A stretch of DNA of 64,000 nt from contig JAVGWX010000003.1 in NCBI GenBank assembly GCA_036924085.1, positions 122,745,468-122,809,467 on the forward strand. The letters are read 5' to 3'. Below are positions 21,485-31,356 of this stretch, in pieces. Under the pieces are notes generated by a model. The model did not search any database. It was not told the origin of the DNA and saw only the letters and a list, made by a program, of their open reading frames with translations. The translations under genes and the position numbers were made by a program. Origin of the DNA: Ariolimax columbianus (taxonomy: Eukaryota; Mollusca; Gastropoda; Stylommatophora; Arionidae). Position 1 is the stretch's first letter. Every line of letters starts with the position of its first letter.

Positions 21485-22484
21485 CTAGGTTTCTTCTTTT
21501 ATCCCCTTATCAATTGTTGAGCGATTGGTCAGTTTCTCCACTTTTTAAAATAGCCACTGATCTCTATATTTAGATATCCTCCATTCTATATTTAGATATC
21601 CTCTTTCGTGTCTCTTGACAATCAGTGATATTTACCATTTAATCATTTATATACTAATATCGAGTTTTATGACCTCCGAAATGATATCCATTACTACGGT
21701 TAAGTGAGAAATCCGATAGAAAGTGTAGACAGACAACGCATGGCACGACATATTTAGATACAGAGGGAAAGAGATTATGTATGTAAGTAACGACGGTCAA
21801 ACAGATGGCACAAGGAAGAAGATCGCACCGTCCCATTGTGTCTAGTGACATAAATGCACCGGTCAGATTATTGGGACATTTATTTACATTTGGAAAACTC
21901 CGTCCAAGTGTTGCCGGGGGCCGAATGTAGAGCAAATAATACAAACATTGTAACCGGTCATGCAGGTTGTGATAGGTGAGTAAGGAGGGGGAGCATGGGG
22001 CTGGCTTTTCTATCCTGAAGAAATGTTGAGCCACATAAACTTCTATAGATATCGACAAGTCAACGGTTGATGACTTAGCTTGTATTTGTTGAAGACCTAA
22101 GCTCCACAGGGAGCATACTTACTATCCGTGTCCTGGACATCATTTCAGACATCATGTTTCCAATGTTCGGCCTCGTGGGTTGCCTCGTGACTGGCGTGAC
22201 TCAGCTATGGAGAAATACAGGGCGAGTACTGAGGTTCAAAGAACATATGGTTGTGCTCACCATGTTGTAGCAGTCGACTTTCGAATGATGATATTTCTCG
22301 TATGTATCTTCCGTTTTGTTGTTTGGCAGTGTGTTGCACAGGACAGCGTGCGATCCAACTTTACCCCCAACTATTTGGGAGCCATACTGTGTTCCGTTTC
22401 TATGTTTGCTATTTAATCTGCAGTTTTATTGCTGATTATGTTTCTGGGGTGAAAATCACACACTGGGTTTTGCTACAGCTTAGT
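21485..22484. other. Unassigned stretch
   Basis: A 134-codon minus-strand frame (21654-22058) has no recognisable domain. No splice-supported exon or repeat family was identified. Confidence 0.45.
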
Positions 22485-23318
22485 TTAAGGTGATGTTTTC
22501 TGGTAATATACGGTAAGACCATCAAGAGCGCTTGCCAATTTGTGTTTAAACTTTTCAAAACCATTTCCTTGGGCAGTGACTGCGGTGTCGTTGGCACTCA
22601 TGCATTTCGTCACCTCTGTGTCTACAGGTTGGCCGTTGGTAAATATGTTATACAACACATGTACTAAATCGTTTTTTGTTGTTTCGTCAGTGACATAGAA
22701 CCACCTATTATGCAAGATGAGCTTGGCGAGTCGCCAATCGCGTGTTATAGAATCTAGAAGCTTCTGTCGGTTTGTAGTGTCTGACACTTTCACTTAAATC
22801 GATACAAGTATTTCCACTGATTTGCTTGCGTCCATACCTATCCTCGATAAGACGTGCCAGGTTAAGGATTTGACTGAAGCATGTTCATCAAAGGCTGAAA
22901 CCTGCTTGTTCCTTTTTACGCCTCTTGTCTACCGATGGGTCTATACTCTTCCTGATCATTCTTTCAAGAACCTCATACAGATGGTGTAGTAATGACAGCG
23001 TTCGGAAATTTGAAGGTAGTGTTTGGGTTGTTCCGGGCTTTGTCAACTGCGCCCCGTAGGTTTTTTCCAGATTTTTGGGGGGATTTCCTTAGATACGATG
23101 CATGGGATTTAAATACTTGAGCAACTATTTGATGGTCCAAAGTTTTTAATTTGTTCTTGCCTCAAATCACCACGGCCAGCTGCTTTGTTGTTTTTCATTT
23201 GATGTATTGCATCATTCATTTTGTCTGTGAGACATTTTAATGTTCATAATTCCGCCGAATCTTGGTTTGCAATTGTTTTTAGTGATTTTCCCGTTCATCC
23301 GTAACTAATGGACTATTT
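22485..23318 (-). mobile_element. Jockey-type LINE RT fragment, decayed
   Basis: Minus-strand frames read the Jockey RT core. 'DLVHVLYNIFTNGQPVD' stands for GLPQGS.L.P.LYNIYTNDQP, then 'CMSANDTAVTAQG' replaces the usual F-I-Y-A-D-D-T, then 'KLASALDGLTVYY'. Upstream (about 22800-23000) broken frames give 'LLHHLYEVLERMIR' and 'DKRRKKEQAGF', the RT finger region. The catalytic YADD is lost (SAND) and the frame is broken, so it is dead. A SINE inserted at its 5' side. Confidence 0.7.
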
Positions 23319-23328
23319 GGTTAGGTGT

Positions 23329-23681
23329 CTTCTTCTTCTTCGTTCGTTCTCAATCTCCCACTACCAAACCCTGAAAGGGTAAGTAGCAGAATGTAGTCCA
23401 GAGAACGGAATGCGTGTGTCGTAGTTTACAGCTTGACTGCGATATTTGCAACTTTCGGTCCAACACTCCGACTTCAGCAAGCATTTTTTGAGTACCGGGT
23501 TAGCATTCCCTCTTCGATCCCTTCTCCTTAGCCAGTCTGCCCTACTGCAGCCTGTTATCCAGGATCACCGCGTGGAGGTGTAGAAAGATCTTGACAGCTC
23601 TGGTTACTGGCCTTGACGCTAGCAGTCAGCTATGGGTAGCTGACCACTGCAGCTCATGTGCTGCTGAGCATCTTGATCCCA
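23329..23681 (-). mobile_element. SINE family C, full copy with 10-bp target duplication
   Basis: The minus-strand head GGGATCAAGATGCTCAGCAG lies at the right end and a (GAA)n tail at the left end. Flanking GGTTAGGTGT (23319-23328) and GGTTGGGTGT (23682-23691) differ at one base and form a target-site duplication. The copy at 26797-27179 has the same two ends, so these are the true SINE borders. Confidence 0.82.
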
Positions 23682-23691
23682 GGTTGGGTGT

Positions 23692-24548
23692 AATTAGCGT
23701 TATGCCGGCGGGAGCGCGCTCTTGGTCATTACTTAGGTTCTTGCTAGGCTTCCAGGCACGTCAGCTGTTTTGTTTCATATCCAGGTCTTGCAAGCTGACA
23801 CCATTTGTCTGTTTACGAGTAGGAAATAACATGTAGGCGGTCTTCCCCACCCTGGGTGGTGTCCTCAGAGTAGTGGTCACTTTCAAATAGCTGTTGATAT
23901 TTCCCATATAGTGCCCTTGAGTCTTAGTTAATGCTATACATATACTGGGTTCTGTAGACTCTTGGTATGTGACGTCTGGAGATCATTCTGTTCGCCTGTT
24001 CTAGTCTCATATTTTGCAGGGTTATTTCTAGTTTAAACACCTTTTTATTTAGACGCTTCTCTGCTCAGATTTGCCTTACGAATCACATTCGTTATCTCCA
24101 TGGACTGTACATCCCTTTTTATTAAAAGCACAAAATACTATCTTCTGACAAGACGGAAACAGCCTGTGATATCCAGATCGCAGACGAGTGGACCCAATTT
24201 GTCTCGTTTAAAGTTAAAGCTTCTTTTGAAAGGTACATTCTCCGGTTTGATAACTCCTGTCACGCTTCACGAGATGGGTCTGTTTTCTGTTTGTTGTACA
24301 GGCTCCTCTGCAGATTTCGTCACTTGATGTATTATTGTGTCGCTGACAAATGTGTTATCATGATTGTACCTTCTTCGCCATCTACAGCTATTGAAAGATG
24401 GTGGTAATTGTGTGCCCTGCAGGAGCTGTAATCCGTTCTGCATTGCCCAGTTCTTTTGCTCCCGACCATTAGCGTCTGATTTATTGTACCCTTATAAAGT
24501 GATGTAACAGCAATAATCTCCCATGAATATTGTATTGTTTTGTGATCT
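23692..24548. other. Unassigned stretch
   Basis: No coding or repeat identity was found before the 43-bp array. Confidence 0.45.
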
Positions 24549-25145
24549 GAAGTTATCAGGTTCATTGAAGATAGAGTTGTTATTGGGTGCTTCATATACT
24601 GATGTTATTGTACATGATTTTGTTATTGGGTGGTTCATATACTGATGTGGGGACGGCGTGGCCTAGTGGTTAAGTGGCACGGCTCACAAACCGAAGGTGC
24701 TGGGTTCGATCTCCATCACAGCACCGGCCGTTACCCCGGGGAAGCAAACCCTTAGAAAATGCAGGAGGAAGCAGACCCTTACATAAAATGCATGCTGAAG
24801 TCGGAGGCACTGGGCCGACAGGCGCAAAATAAAAAAAAACAGCGCAATGCACACCGCCTTGGGTATTATAAAAATTAGACGAACGCAAAAAAAAATAAAA
24901 TAAATATACTGATGTTATTGTACATGATTTTGTTATTGGGTGGTTCATATACTGATGTTATTGTTCATGATTTTGTTATTGGGTGGTTCATATACTGATG
25001 TTATTGTTCATGATTTTGTTATTGGGTGGTTCATATACTGATGTTATTGTACATGATTTTGTTATTGGGTGGTTCATATACTGATGTTATTGTTCATGAT
25101 TTTGTTATTGGGTGGTTCAAATACTGATGTTATTGTACATGATTG
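24549..25145. repeat. 43-bp tandem repeat, split by a SINE
   Basis: The unit contains TACTGATGTTATTGTACATG, ATTTTGTTATTGGGTGGTTC and ATA. One and a half units lie left of 24649 and about six lie right of 24903, with SINE B between them. Outside the SINE the phase of the array continues. Confidence 0.92.
24649..24903 (+). mobile_element. SINE family B, copy 3, best preserved
   Basis: It has a complete layout. The head is GGCGTGGCCTAGTGGTTAAG, the B-box-like GGGTTCGATC, then CCGTTACCCCGGGGAAGC, GCAGGAGGAAGCAGACCC, 'GAAGTCGGAGGCACTGGGCC', 'CAGGCGCAAAAT', 'GCACACCGCCTTGGG' and 'AGACGAACGC' with an A-rich tail. ATATACTGATGT lies on both sides (24637-24648, 24904-24915), consistent with a target duplication, though the host site is itself repetitive. 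Confidence 0.88.
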
Positions 25146-25670
25146 GCTTTGAATTGTGAGGATATCTGAATTTTCTCTGTAGGTTTACCTCATTGAGCTT
25201 GTGTTAAGGTCCGATGTAACTAATATTAGCGCTTCCTTATTACTACAAGCTTCATTCCATTTATCTTTTACCTTCTGTTAGCGATTGTGCGATGTGTCTC
25301 TTGGTTCGTCGGTGCATTTTATTTGTGCCGAGGGCACATGTCTGACAATAATGTGTGTCTCTATGTAGAGAGTCATTCGATATCGATTGAAATCAAAAGG
25401 TATGCTGTTTTGTGATCCATGATGTTTCAGTGGTGAATGGATTAACCGAGCAGTCGTTGTTATGGGATACCCAATTTCTGTACCAATTACAATCTATTTG
25501 GAGGTTTCTTTCGTGTCTCCTGCCCACCCGGTGGGGAGCTTCAAGATATTGGTTGAGTGCTTAATAGATCCCACAGGTTGTGTCACATTTGTATAATGAT
25601 GATGATTTGCTTTCTCCACATTTCTACAATGAAAGCACACATAAAATAACAACAATCTAAAACATAACAA
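25146..25670. other. Unassigned stretch
   Basis: Nothing can be supported here. The sequence enters the 38-bp satellite near 25671. Confidence 0.5.
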
Positions 25671-25952
25671 AGGCTCAAATTCTGCTTTACACATGAACAT
25701 ACCATGTACCGCTCAAATTCTGCTTTACACATGAACATTCCATATACCGCTCAAATTCTGCTTTACACATGAACATACCATGTACCGCTCAAATTCTGGT
25801 CTACACATAAACATTCCATATACCGCTCAAATTCTGCTTTACACGTGAACATACCATATACCGCTCAAATTCTGCTTTACATATGAACATACCATATACC
25901 GCTCAAATTCTGCTTTACACATGAACACACCATGTACCGCTCAAATTCTCTT
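25671..25952. repeat. 38-bp satellite, left block, about 7 copies
   Basis: The unit contains ACCGCTCAAATTCTGCTTTA, CACATGAACATACCATGT. The same unit, diverged, reappears at 26749-26796 and 27180-27410. The blocks are therefore one array split by two insertions. Confidence 0.92.
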
Positions 25953-26748
25953 TTCATTCATTCATTCATTTATTTATTCATAGGCGTCTGTCTTTGCAGA
26001 CCATGCACGTGGTACCCTGTGAGTAGCCTCTCAGTGCGCAAGCCTGGTCGCTGAATATGGAGACCCTGGGCTGCCCACACTGCAGGATCCCCCTCTCGGC
26101 CTCGCTGATGAAATCCACAGGAATGCAAAGCATGACAATTTGGCCCCAGCTCAGCTGCAGTAGCTGCCGGAATGAGTTTGCAGTTTTGAAAACATCCGCC
26201 TTAGGTGCTACCACCTCGGATTTTCTGTCGTACCCCCGTAGTCCTAACCTCTCCCGAGGTTTCCACAAGGCAGTGGAGTCGTTGCCCGCAGATGATAGTT
26301 ACTCGAGACATCCGATGATACTCTCATCGTCCCAAGACTAGCCAGCACTGTCTGGGACTTCTGGGTTTAAAATCAAAGTTCCTCCTCTCCTAGGCGAATT
26401 GCCTGAACAGGCTAACGAGCTTCGTCTACCCGGCTTTAGAGTCAGAGTTTACCTTCTTTTAGATTGGCTGCCAACCAAGGCTAATGAGCCCAATCTGCCC
26501 GCCCAGTTATACCATCGAGTAGTCGGTCGCGCCCCACAACAGGCTCTTTAAGAAACAGGGCGCCCTTCATGAAGGTGCTGCTGGGGACACAATAGTGTAG
26601 GAGAGGCCATTGGCATGGCAACTCGTGAACGGCAAGCGGAACAGTGAATGCAGCGGCGATCTCTACACCTGGAAAGGAGAGGCTATATCAGACGCTTCAC
26701 TTTCCTTTACGAACTGGACGTCCAGCCCAGACCTCACTGCCCCCCAAA
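25953..26748 (-). mobile_element. About 800-bp GC-richer retroposon-like insertion with (ATGA)n tail
   Basis: It interrupts the 38-bp satellite. The left edge begins TTTTCATTCATTCATTC (an AATGAATGA-type tail on the minus strand). The right edge is a GGGGGG-type 5' end on the minus strand, CCCCCC in +. Flanking CAAATTCT and CAAATTTT may be a short target duplication. It contains a minus frame of 96 codons (26268-25981) with no recognised domain. The family was not recognised. Confidence 0.5.
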
Positions 26749-26796
26749 TTTTGCTTTACACATGAACATACTATGACCCACTCACATTCAGCATTC
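26749..26796. repeat. 38-bp satellite, middle remnant
   Basis: AAATTTTGCTTTACACATGA continues the left block in phase, followed by a diverged half unit that forms the left target duplication of the SINE. It is short but bridges the two insertions. Confidence 0.75.
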
Positions 26797-27179
26797 TTCT
26801 TCTTCTTCTTCTTCTTCTTCTTCTTCTTCTTCGTTCGTTCTAAATCTCCCGCTACCAAACCCTGAAAAGGCTTAAGTAGCAGAATGTAGTTCAGAGAACG
26901 GAATGCGTTGTGTCGTAGTTTACAGCTTGGCTGCGATATTTGCACCTTTCAGTACAACACATCCGACTTCAGCAAGCTTTTTTTGAGTACCGGGTTAGCA
27001 TTCCCTCTTCGATCTCTTCTCCTTAGCCAGTCTGCCCTGCTGCAGCCTGTTATCCAGGATCACCGCGTGGAGGTGCAGAAGGGTCTTGGCTGCTATGGTT
27101 CGCTGGCCCTAACGCTAGCAGTCAGTCAGCTATGGGTCGCTAACCACTGCAGCTCATGTGCTGCTCAGCATCTTGATCC
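26797..27179 (-). mobile_element. SINE family C, full copy with 13-14 bp target duplication
   Basis: CACATTCAGCATTC occurs at 26783-26796 and 27180-27193 on both sides. The minus-strand head is GGGATCAAGATGCTGAGCAG. The body has GGTGATCCTGGATAACAGG, a 'CCCGGTACTCAAAAAAAG' box and 'GAAGTCGGATGTG', and the tail is (GAA)n. Length is about 383 bp. The near-perfect TSD shows a recent LINE-driven insertion. Confidence 0.88.
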
Positions 27180-27410
27180 CACATTCAGCATTCAACTTTA
27201 CATATAACATGCCATGCACCATTCACATTCAGCTTTACATATAACATGCCATGCACCATTCACATTCAGCTTTACATATAACATGCCATGCACCATTCAC
27301 ATTCAACTTTAATTATAACATGCCATGCACCATTAACATTCAGCTTTACATATAACATGCCATGCACCATTAACATTCAGCTTTACATATTAACAGACAT
27401 GTGCCATGTA
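27180..27410. repeat. 38-bp satellite, right block, about 6 copies
   Basis: The unit is CATTCAGCTTTACATATAAC, ATGCCATGCACCATTCAC. It aligns with the left block (25671-25952), with about one change in four or five bases and the same 38-bp period. Confidence 0.88.
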
Positions 27411-27541
27411 CAATTGCACTATTACCTCTTTAGCTGCTAGTTTTCCAATAACTATTGGTTTTGAGTGGTGTTCAGGTTGAATAGAACGAACCACTACAGC
27501 TTTACAAGTATGTCGTAAAAGGCGATTAAAGAACAGTTGTG

Positions 27542-27552
27542 CATGGGATTAA
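27542..27552. repeat. Left target-site duplication of the Penelope-like element
   Basis: CATGGGATTAA, identical to 31974-31984. The last three bases also occur at the internal element junction (30883-30885) and the first two could belong to the element's other end, so the true duplication is 6-11 bp. Confidence 0.8.
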
Positions 27553-27680
27553 TGGGAAAAAAACATGAAAAAAAAAAAAAAAAAAAAAAACTAGTAAAAG
27601 TTGATTAAGGTTGAGCTTAATCAAAATTTAAAAAAATGGGTATGGTCAGATACCGCACCGAGACGAGAACACAAACAAAA

Positions 27681-27712
27681 CCTACGTTACGACCAATAGG
27701 CCTTCATCAGGG
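27681..27712 (-). ncRNA. Hammerhead-ribozyme-like motif in the Penelope-like 3' region
   Basis: The minus strand reads CTGATGA, then GGCC-TATT-GGTC forming a stem II hairpin, then GTAACG. Penelope-like elements are known to carry hammerhead ribozymes of this shape (CUGAUGA, short stem II, GAAA). Here the second core block is GTAA instead of GAAA, so activity is doubtful. It could be a degenerate or non-standard version. Confidence 0.45.
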
Positions 27713-28031
27713 ACAACAACACTGAACTAACAAATCAACATATAAGAAAAAATGGTCAACTCATCTGTTTCAGGTGGGAGACGCTTTCTGTCTAAGCGAC
27801 CTGTCGTGCCAAGTACTCGATAGAAACTGAAATAGGAGCGGTCAAACAAAAAGTGGCGGAATATGCCTGATAAGCCAAGCGTGGCCAAATAGTGGTCCAG
27901 ATAGGAGAACAATGAGAAGGCAATATAAGCCGGGAGGGCGGGATATTGATATAAGAGAGGGGGGAAGAGAACTGATGGAAGAATGGGGGGGGGGGGAAGG
28001 AAGACAAATAGATGGGGGCCAGTGTGAGGGT

Positions 28032-30758
28032 TTAAGAAAAAGTATGGAAGATATTTATACCATGTGGTTGGAGACATCCCATACTAGAGATAAGTCTGTT
28101 CTCAAGGGCGAATCGATGACGATCGTCAGAGAAGCACGAAACTAGACCAGTGACACTGACGTCAGCCATACCCCGGTGCTCAGGACCATTGAAGTGGCTG
28201 GCAATTGGGGAACCAGTGCGGTTGCGGATGTCGTTGAGGTGTTGGCGGAAACGCTCCCGTAGTTCCATACCAGTTTCCCCAATGTAAGTCATACCACACT
28301 GGCGGCAGATGATGGAATAGATGAGGTTACGAGATTTGCATGTGAACCCCTCTTTGATGAAGAATTCAGCCTTAGGAAAGGTAATGGAGCGAGAAAGGAT
28401 GACATGAGGGCAGGTAACACAGCCACGTGAATTTTTGCACGGCCTGGTGCCTGGGAGGCTATGAGGGCTGGTGTGTAGGCGACTACTGACCAGCAAGTCC
28501 CTCAGGTTCCTGTCACGCTTGTAGGCGACAAGGGGAGGATCGGGAAAAACTTCGCGAGTGGCAGGATCAGAGTGAAGGATAGGGAGATGGCGGAATAGGA
28601 TATCCCGGACAGAGACGCTGTGAGGGTGATAGGTGAGGACGAGTTTCACACGGTCAGAGGGAGGACGGCGGGTGGGAGTGAGGGAGACTTGGCGGGAGAT
28701 AAGAAGAACCCGCTGAAGAGCAGAGGAGAGAGTGGTCTCAGGGTAGAGTCGCTTGCGGAAGAAGTCAAGCATCTCGTGGGCCCTGAGGAGGAAGTCGTCG
28801 TCATCCTGACATAGGCGTCGGAGGCGGAGGAGTTGGGAGAAAGGAAGCGAATCGCGGCAGGATAGGGGATGGGAGGAAGTGTAGAGGAGGTAGTTGTGAG
28901 CGTCAGTGGGTTTGTAGTAGACAGTGGTGGAGAGGCCTGAAGGGCAGATAGAGACAGTGATGTCCAGAAAGTGGACAGACGTGAGGGAAATGTCAGACGT
29001 GAACTTGATCGAGGGATGGAAGTCGTTGACAAAGTCGATAAAGTTGAGGAGATCCTTCTCCGACATGTCAGTCATACCAATCCCATCGTCGATGTATCGA
29101 TAATACATCAAAGGAAAGGGGCCCTGGAATTGAAGCCAGATCAAGTGTTCCAGGTGACCCATGAACAGGCATGCGTAGCTGGGGCCCATTCTGGTGCCCA
29201 TAGCCACACCGCTGATCTGGTCGAAGAACTGGCCATTGAATTCAAAGGTATTGAGAGTAAGAACGAGTTCTGCTAGACGGACGATGGCAGACGTGGAGAT
29301 GGATGGGTTAACCCTTCGGTCAAGGAAGAAACGGAGGGCCAATAAACCGTCAGAGTGGGGGATCGAGGTGTACAGTGAACAGACATCAAGTAGGAAGAGA
29401 CGATAGGTGTGGTCAGGGGAGAGGACAATGGTAGAGAAAGTGGTTAAGGCGTGGTTGGTGTCCTTAAGAAATGTGGGAAGACTTTCCACCATAGGTTGGA
29501 AGACACTATCCAGGAAGTCTGATACCAGTTCGGTGGGACAGGAACAGGCAGAGACAATAGGGCGACCTGGGTTGTCGGGCTTATGAATTTTAGGCAGCAT
29601 GTAGAAAGAAGGCTTACCCAGACAACTGTCAAAGATTCGGAGGTTTGTAGCGCTCTTCGGGAGGAGATGTCGTTTGGTCATATCAAGGATGGTGGTAGAG
29701 ACCTCCTTGTTAAAACGGACAGTGGCATCATCGGCGCGCGGTTTATAGAAAGAAGGATCAGATAGTTGAAGACTGCCCTCCTGAACATATAAATCCTTGC
29801 GCCAAACCACCACTGCTCCCCCCTTATCAGCAGGTTTAATCACGAGATCCCTACGTCGACTAAGGCTAGCCAGAGCACAAGCCTCGGTATGGGAAATGTT
29901 CGAATAACGCAAGCGCCGAGGGCAGTAGGCCTTGATATCGCGAAGAGTAGTTTTAATATAGAGGTCTAAGGCACGGGATCGGCCAGGGGGAGGAGTCCAG
30001 TCAGATTTACGATGGGAATAGCTGGAGAAAGGGTCATCGGGGTCAGGAAAAGAGCAAGAGTTGGGATTGTTTTGGTACCATTGTCTAAGACGTAGGCGGC
30101 GATGATAGGCATGCACATCCTTGAGAACAGAGTATTGGTCAATGGAGGGCTGGAGGGGGACAAAGTTAAGGCCTTTGCTGAGAACTGATATTTCACTCTC
30201 AGTCAGAGGAAGATCAGAGGGGATACAGACCACTTGATGGCGAGAATCAGTGGACGAGGAGGAAGGAGGGGTAGGAGGACGGAGACGAGTAAGCTTGTCC
30301 TTCTTGCGAGCAGACAAGAAGTCGTATAACTGACGATTGAGAGTATGAATAATGTAGCGGATGACAGCATAGGAAAAGTAGTTCTGGGTGGAGAGAGCTA
30401 GCAAACAGTGCAGGAGATGAGATTGGGAGGAATGAAGATCATGGAGCCGTCTATCGTAGCTGGATGCGATACAGCGCATACGCAGGAAGCCACACTTCCT
30501 ATCTGCATGGTCAAGATGGCGGAGCTCACGTTGGCTTAAAGAGCCCGCCGCGTGGTGAAACGTGGAAGTGAACCCGCGAGGAAGAACGTTGTAGCGGAGA
30601 CAATTGCGAATGAAATTGAGATGGCAAGTAAATCGGGTAATCTTGAGAGTAACAAGAGCGAAGTCAGTAGCAATACGGGAGAGGTCAGGGGGGAGAAGGC
30701 TGAAAGCCGTAATGATGAAAGAACGGAAGAAATTGGTCATGAATTTGGAGGAAGGCAT
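28032..30758 (-). CDS. Penelope-like element protein: reverse transcriptase with GIY-YIG endonuclease, intact
   Basis: The open frame has ATG at 30758 and encodes 908 residues. The frame is open another 20 codons upstream without an ATG (start at a TTG). Numbering from that upstream point (928 total), an N-terminal region precedes an RT domain with 'KIHKPDNPGRPIVS', 'LLDVCSLYTSIPH', 'GVAMGTRMGPSYACLFMG' and the catalytic 'YIDDG' at 575-579. A Cys-rich linker (C794, C800, C803, and C838, C841) is followed by a GIY-YIG nuclease, with 'LIYSII' near 832, 'YIGETG' at 845 and 'RERFRQHLNDI' after it. This arrangement is that of Neptune/Penelope-type elements. The enzyme would copy the element RNA at a nicked target. 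No frameshift or missing catalytic residue is seen. Confidence 0.93.
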   Translation of the reverse strand: MPSSKFMTNFFRSFIITAFSLLPPDLSRIATDFALVTLKITRFTCHLNFIRNCLRYNVLPRGFTSTFHHAAGSLSQRELRHLDHADRKCGFLRMRCIASSYDRRLHDLHSSQSHLLHCLLALSTQNYFSYAVIRYIIHTLNRQLYDFLSARKKDKLTRLRPPTPPSSSSTDSRHQVVCIPSDLPLTESEISVLSKGLNFVPLQPSIDQYSVLKDVHAYHRRLRLRQWYQNNPNSCSFPDPDDPFSSYSHRKSDWTPPPGRSRALDLYIKTTLRDIKAYCPRRLRYSNISHTEACALASLSRRRDLVIKPADKGGAVVVWRKDLYVQEGSLQLSDPSFYKPRADDATVRFNKEVSTTILDMTKRHLLPKSATNLRIFDSCLGKPSFYMLPKIHKPDNPGRPIVSACSCPTELVSDFLDSVFQPMVESLPTFLKDTNHALTTFSTIVLSPDHTYRLFLLDVCSLYTSIPHSDGLLALRFFLDRRVNPSISTSAIVRLAELVLTLNTFEFNGQFFDQISGVAMGTRMGPSYACLFMGHLEHLIWLQFQGPFPLMYYRYIDDGIGMTDMSEKDLLNFIDFVNDFHPSIKFTSDISLTSVHFLDITVSICPSGLSTTVYYKPTDAHNYLLYTSSHPLSCRDSLPFSQLLRLRRLCQDDDDFLLRAHEMLDFFRKRLYPETTLSSALQRVLLISRQVSLTPTRRPPSDRVKLVLTYHPHSVSVRDILFRHLPILHSDPATREVFPDPPLVAYKRDRNLRDLLVSSRLHTSPHSLPGTRPCKNSRGCVTCPHVILSRSITFPKAEFFIKEGFTCKSRNLIYSIICRQCGMTYIGETGMELRERFRQHLNDIRNRTGSPIASHFNGPEHRGMADVSVTGLVSCFSDDRHRFALENRLISSMGCLQPHGINIFHTFS

Positions 30759-31003
30759 GGCGATGATATAGTGAATATGGAAGGTAAGACGACACAAGAT
30801 AACGAGTAGTAGCAGCAATGGTGGTACAAATAAAATATATAATTAAAATAAGGCGAGGCTGCAGCGGTTCTGTGGATGTGTATAATGGGAAAAAAACATG
30901 AAAAAAAAAAAAACTAGTAAAAGTTGATTAAGGTTGAGCTTAATCAAAATTTAAAAAAATGGGTATGGTCAGATACCGCACCGAGACGAGAACACAAACA
31001 AAA

Positions 31004-31035
31004 CCTACGTTACGACCAATAGGCCTTCATCAGGG
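31004..31035 (-). ncRNA. Second copy of the hammerhead-like motif, in the pseudo-LTR
   Basis: It has the same CTGATGA, GGCC-TATT-GGTC, GTAACG order as at 27681-27712, identical in sequence. Two copies bracketing the coding part are the usual position for the ribozyme motif in Penelope-like elements. Confidence 0.45.
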
Positions 31036-31356
31036 ACAACAACACTGAACTAACAAATCAACATATAAGAAAAAATGGTCAACTCATCTGTTTCAGGTGG
31101 GAGACGCTTTCTGTCTAAGCGACCTGTCGTGCCAAGTACTCGATAGAAACTGAAATAGGAGCGGTCAAACAAAAAGTGGCGGAATATGCCTGATAAGCCA
31201 AGCGTGGCCAAATAGTGGTCCAGATAGGAGAACAATGAGAAGGCAATATAAGCCGGGAGGGCGGGATATTGATATAAGAGAGGGGGGAAGAGAACTGATG
31301 GAAGAATGGGGGGGGGGGGGGAAGGAAGACAAATAGATGGGGGCCAGTGTGAGGGT

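Noticed and set aside
21654..22058. 134-codon minus-strand frame as a gene
   Set aside because: No recognised domain, no splice context and no repeat identity. Frames of this size occur by chance at this base composition.
26057..26341. CxxC-type zinc finger gene in + direction
   Set aside because: It contains two CxxC pairs, but it lies in an insertion oriented on the other strand and lacks a start or splice site context.
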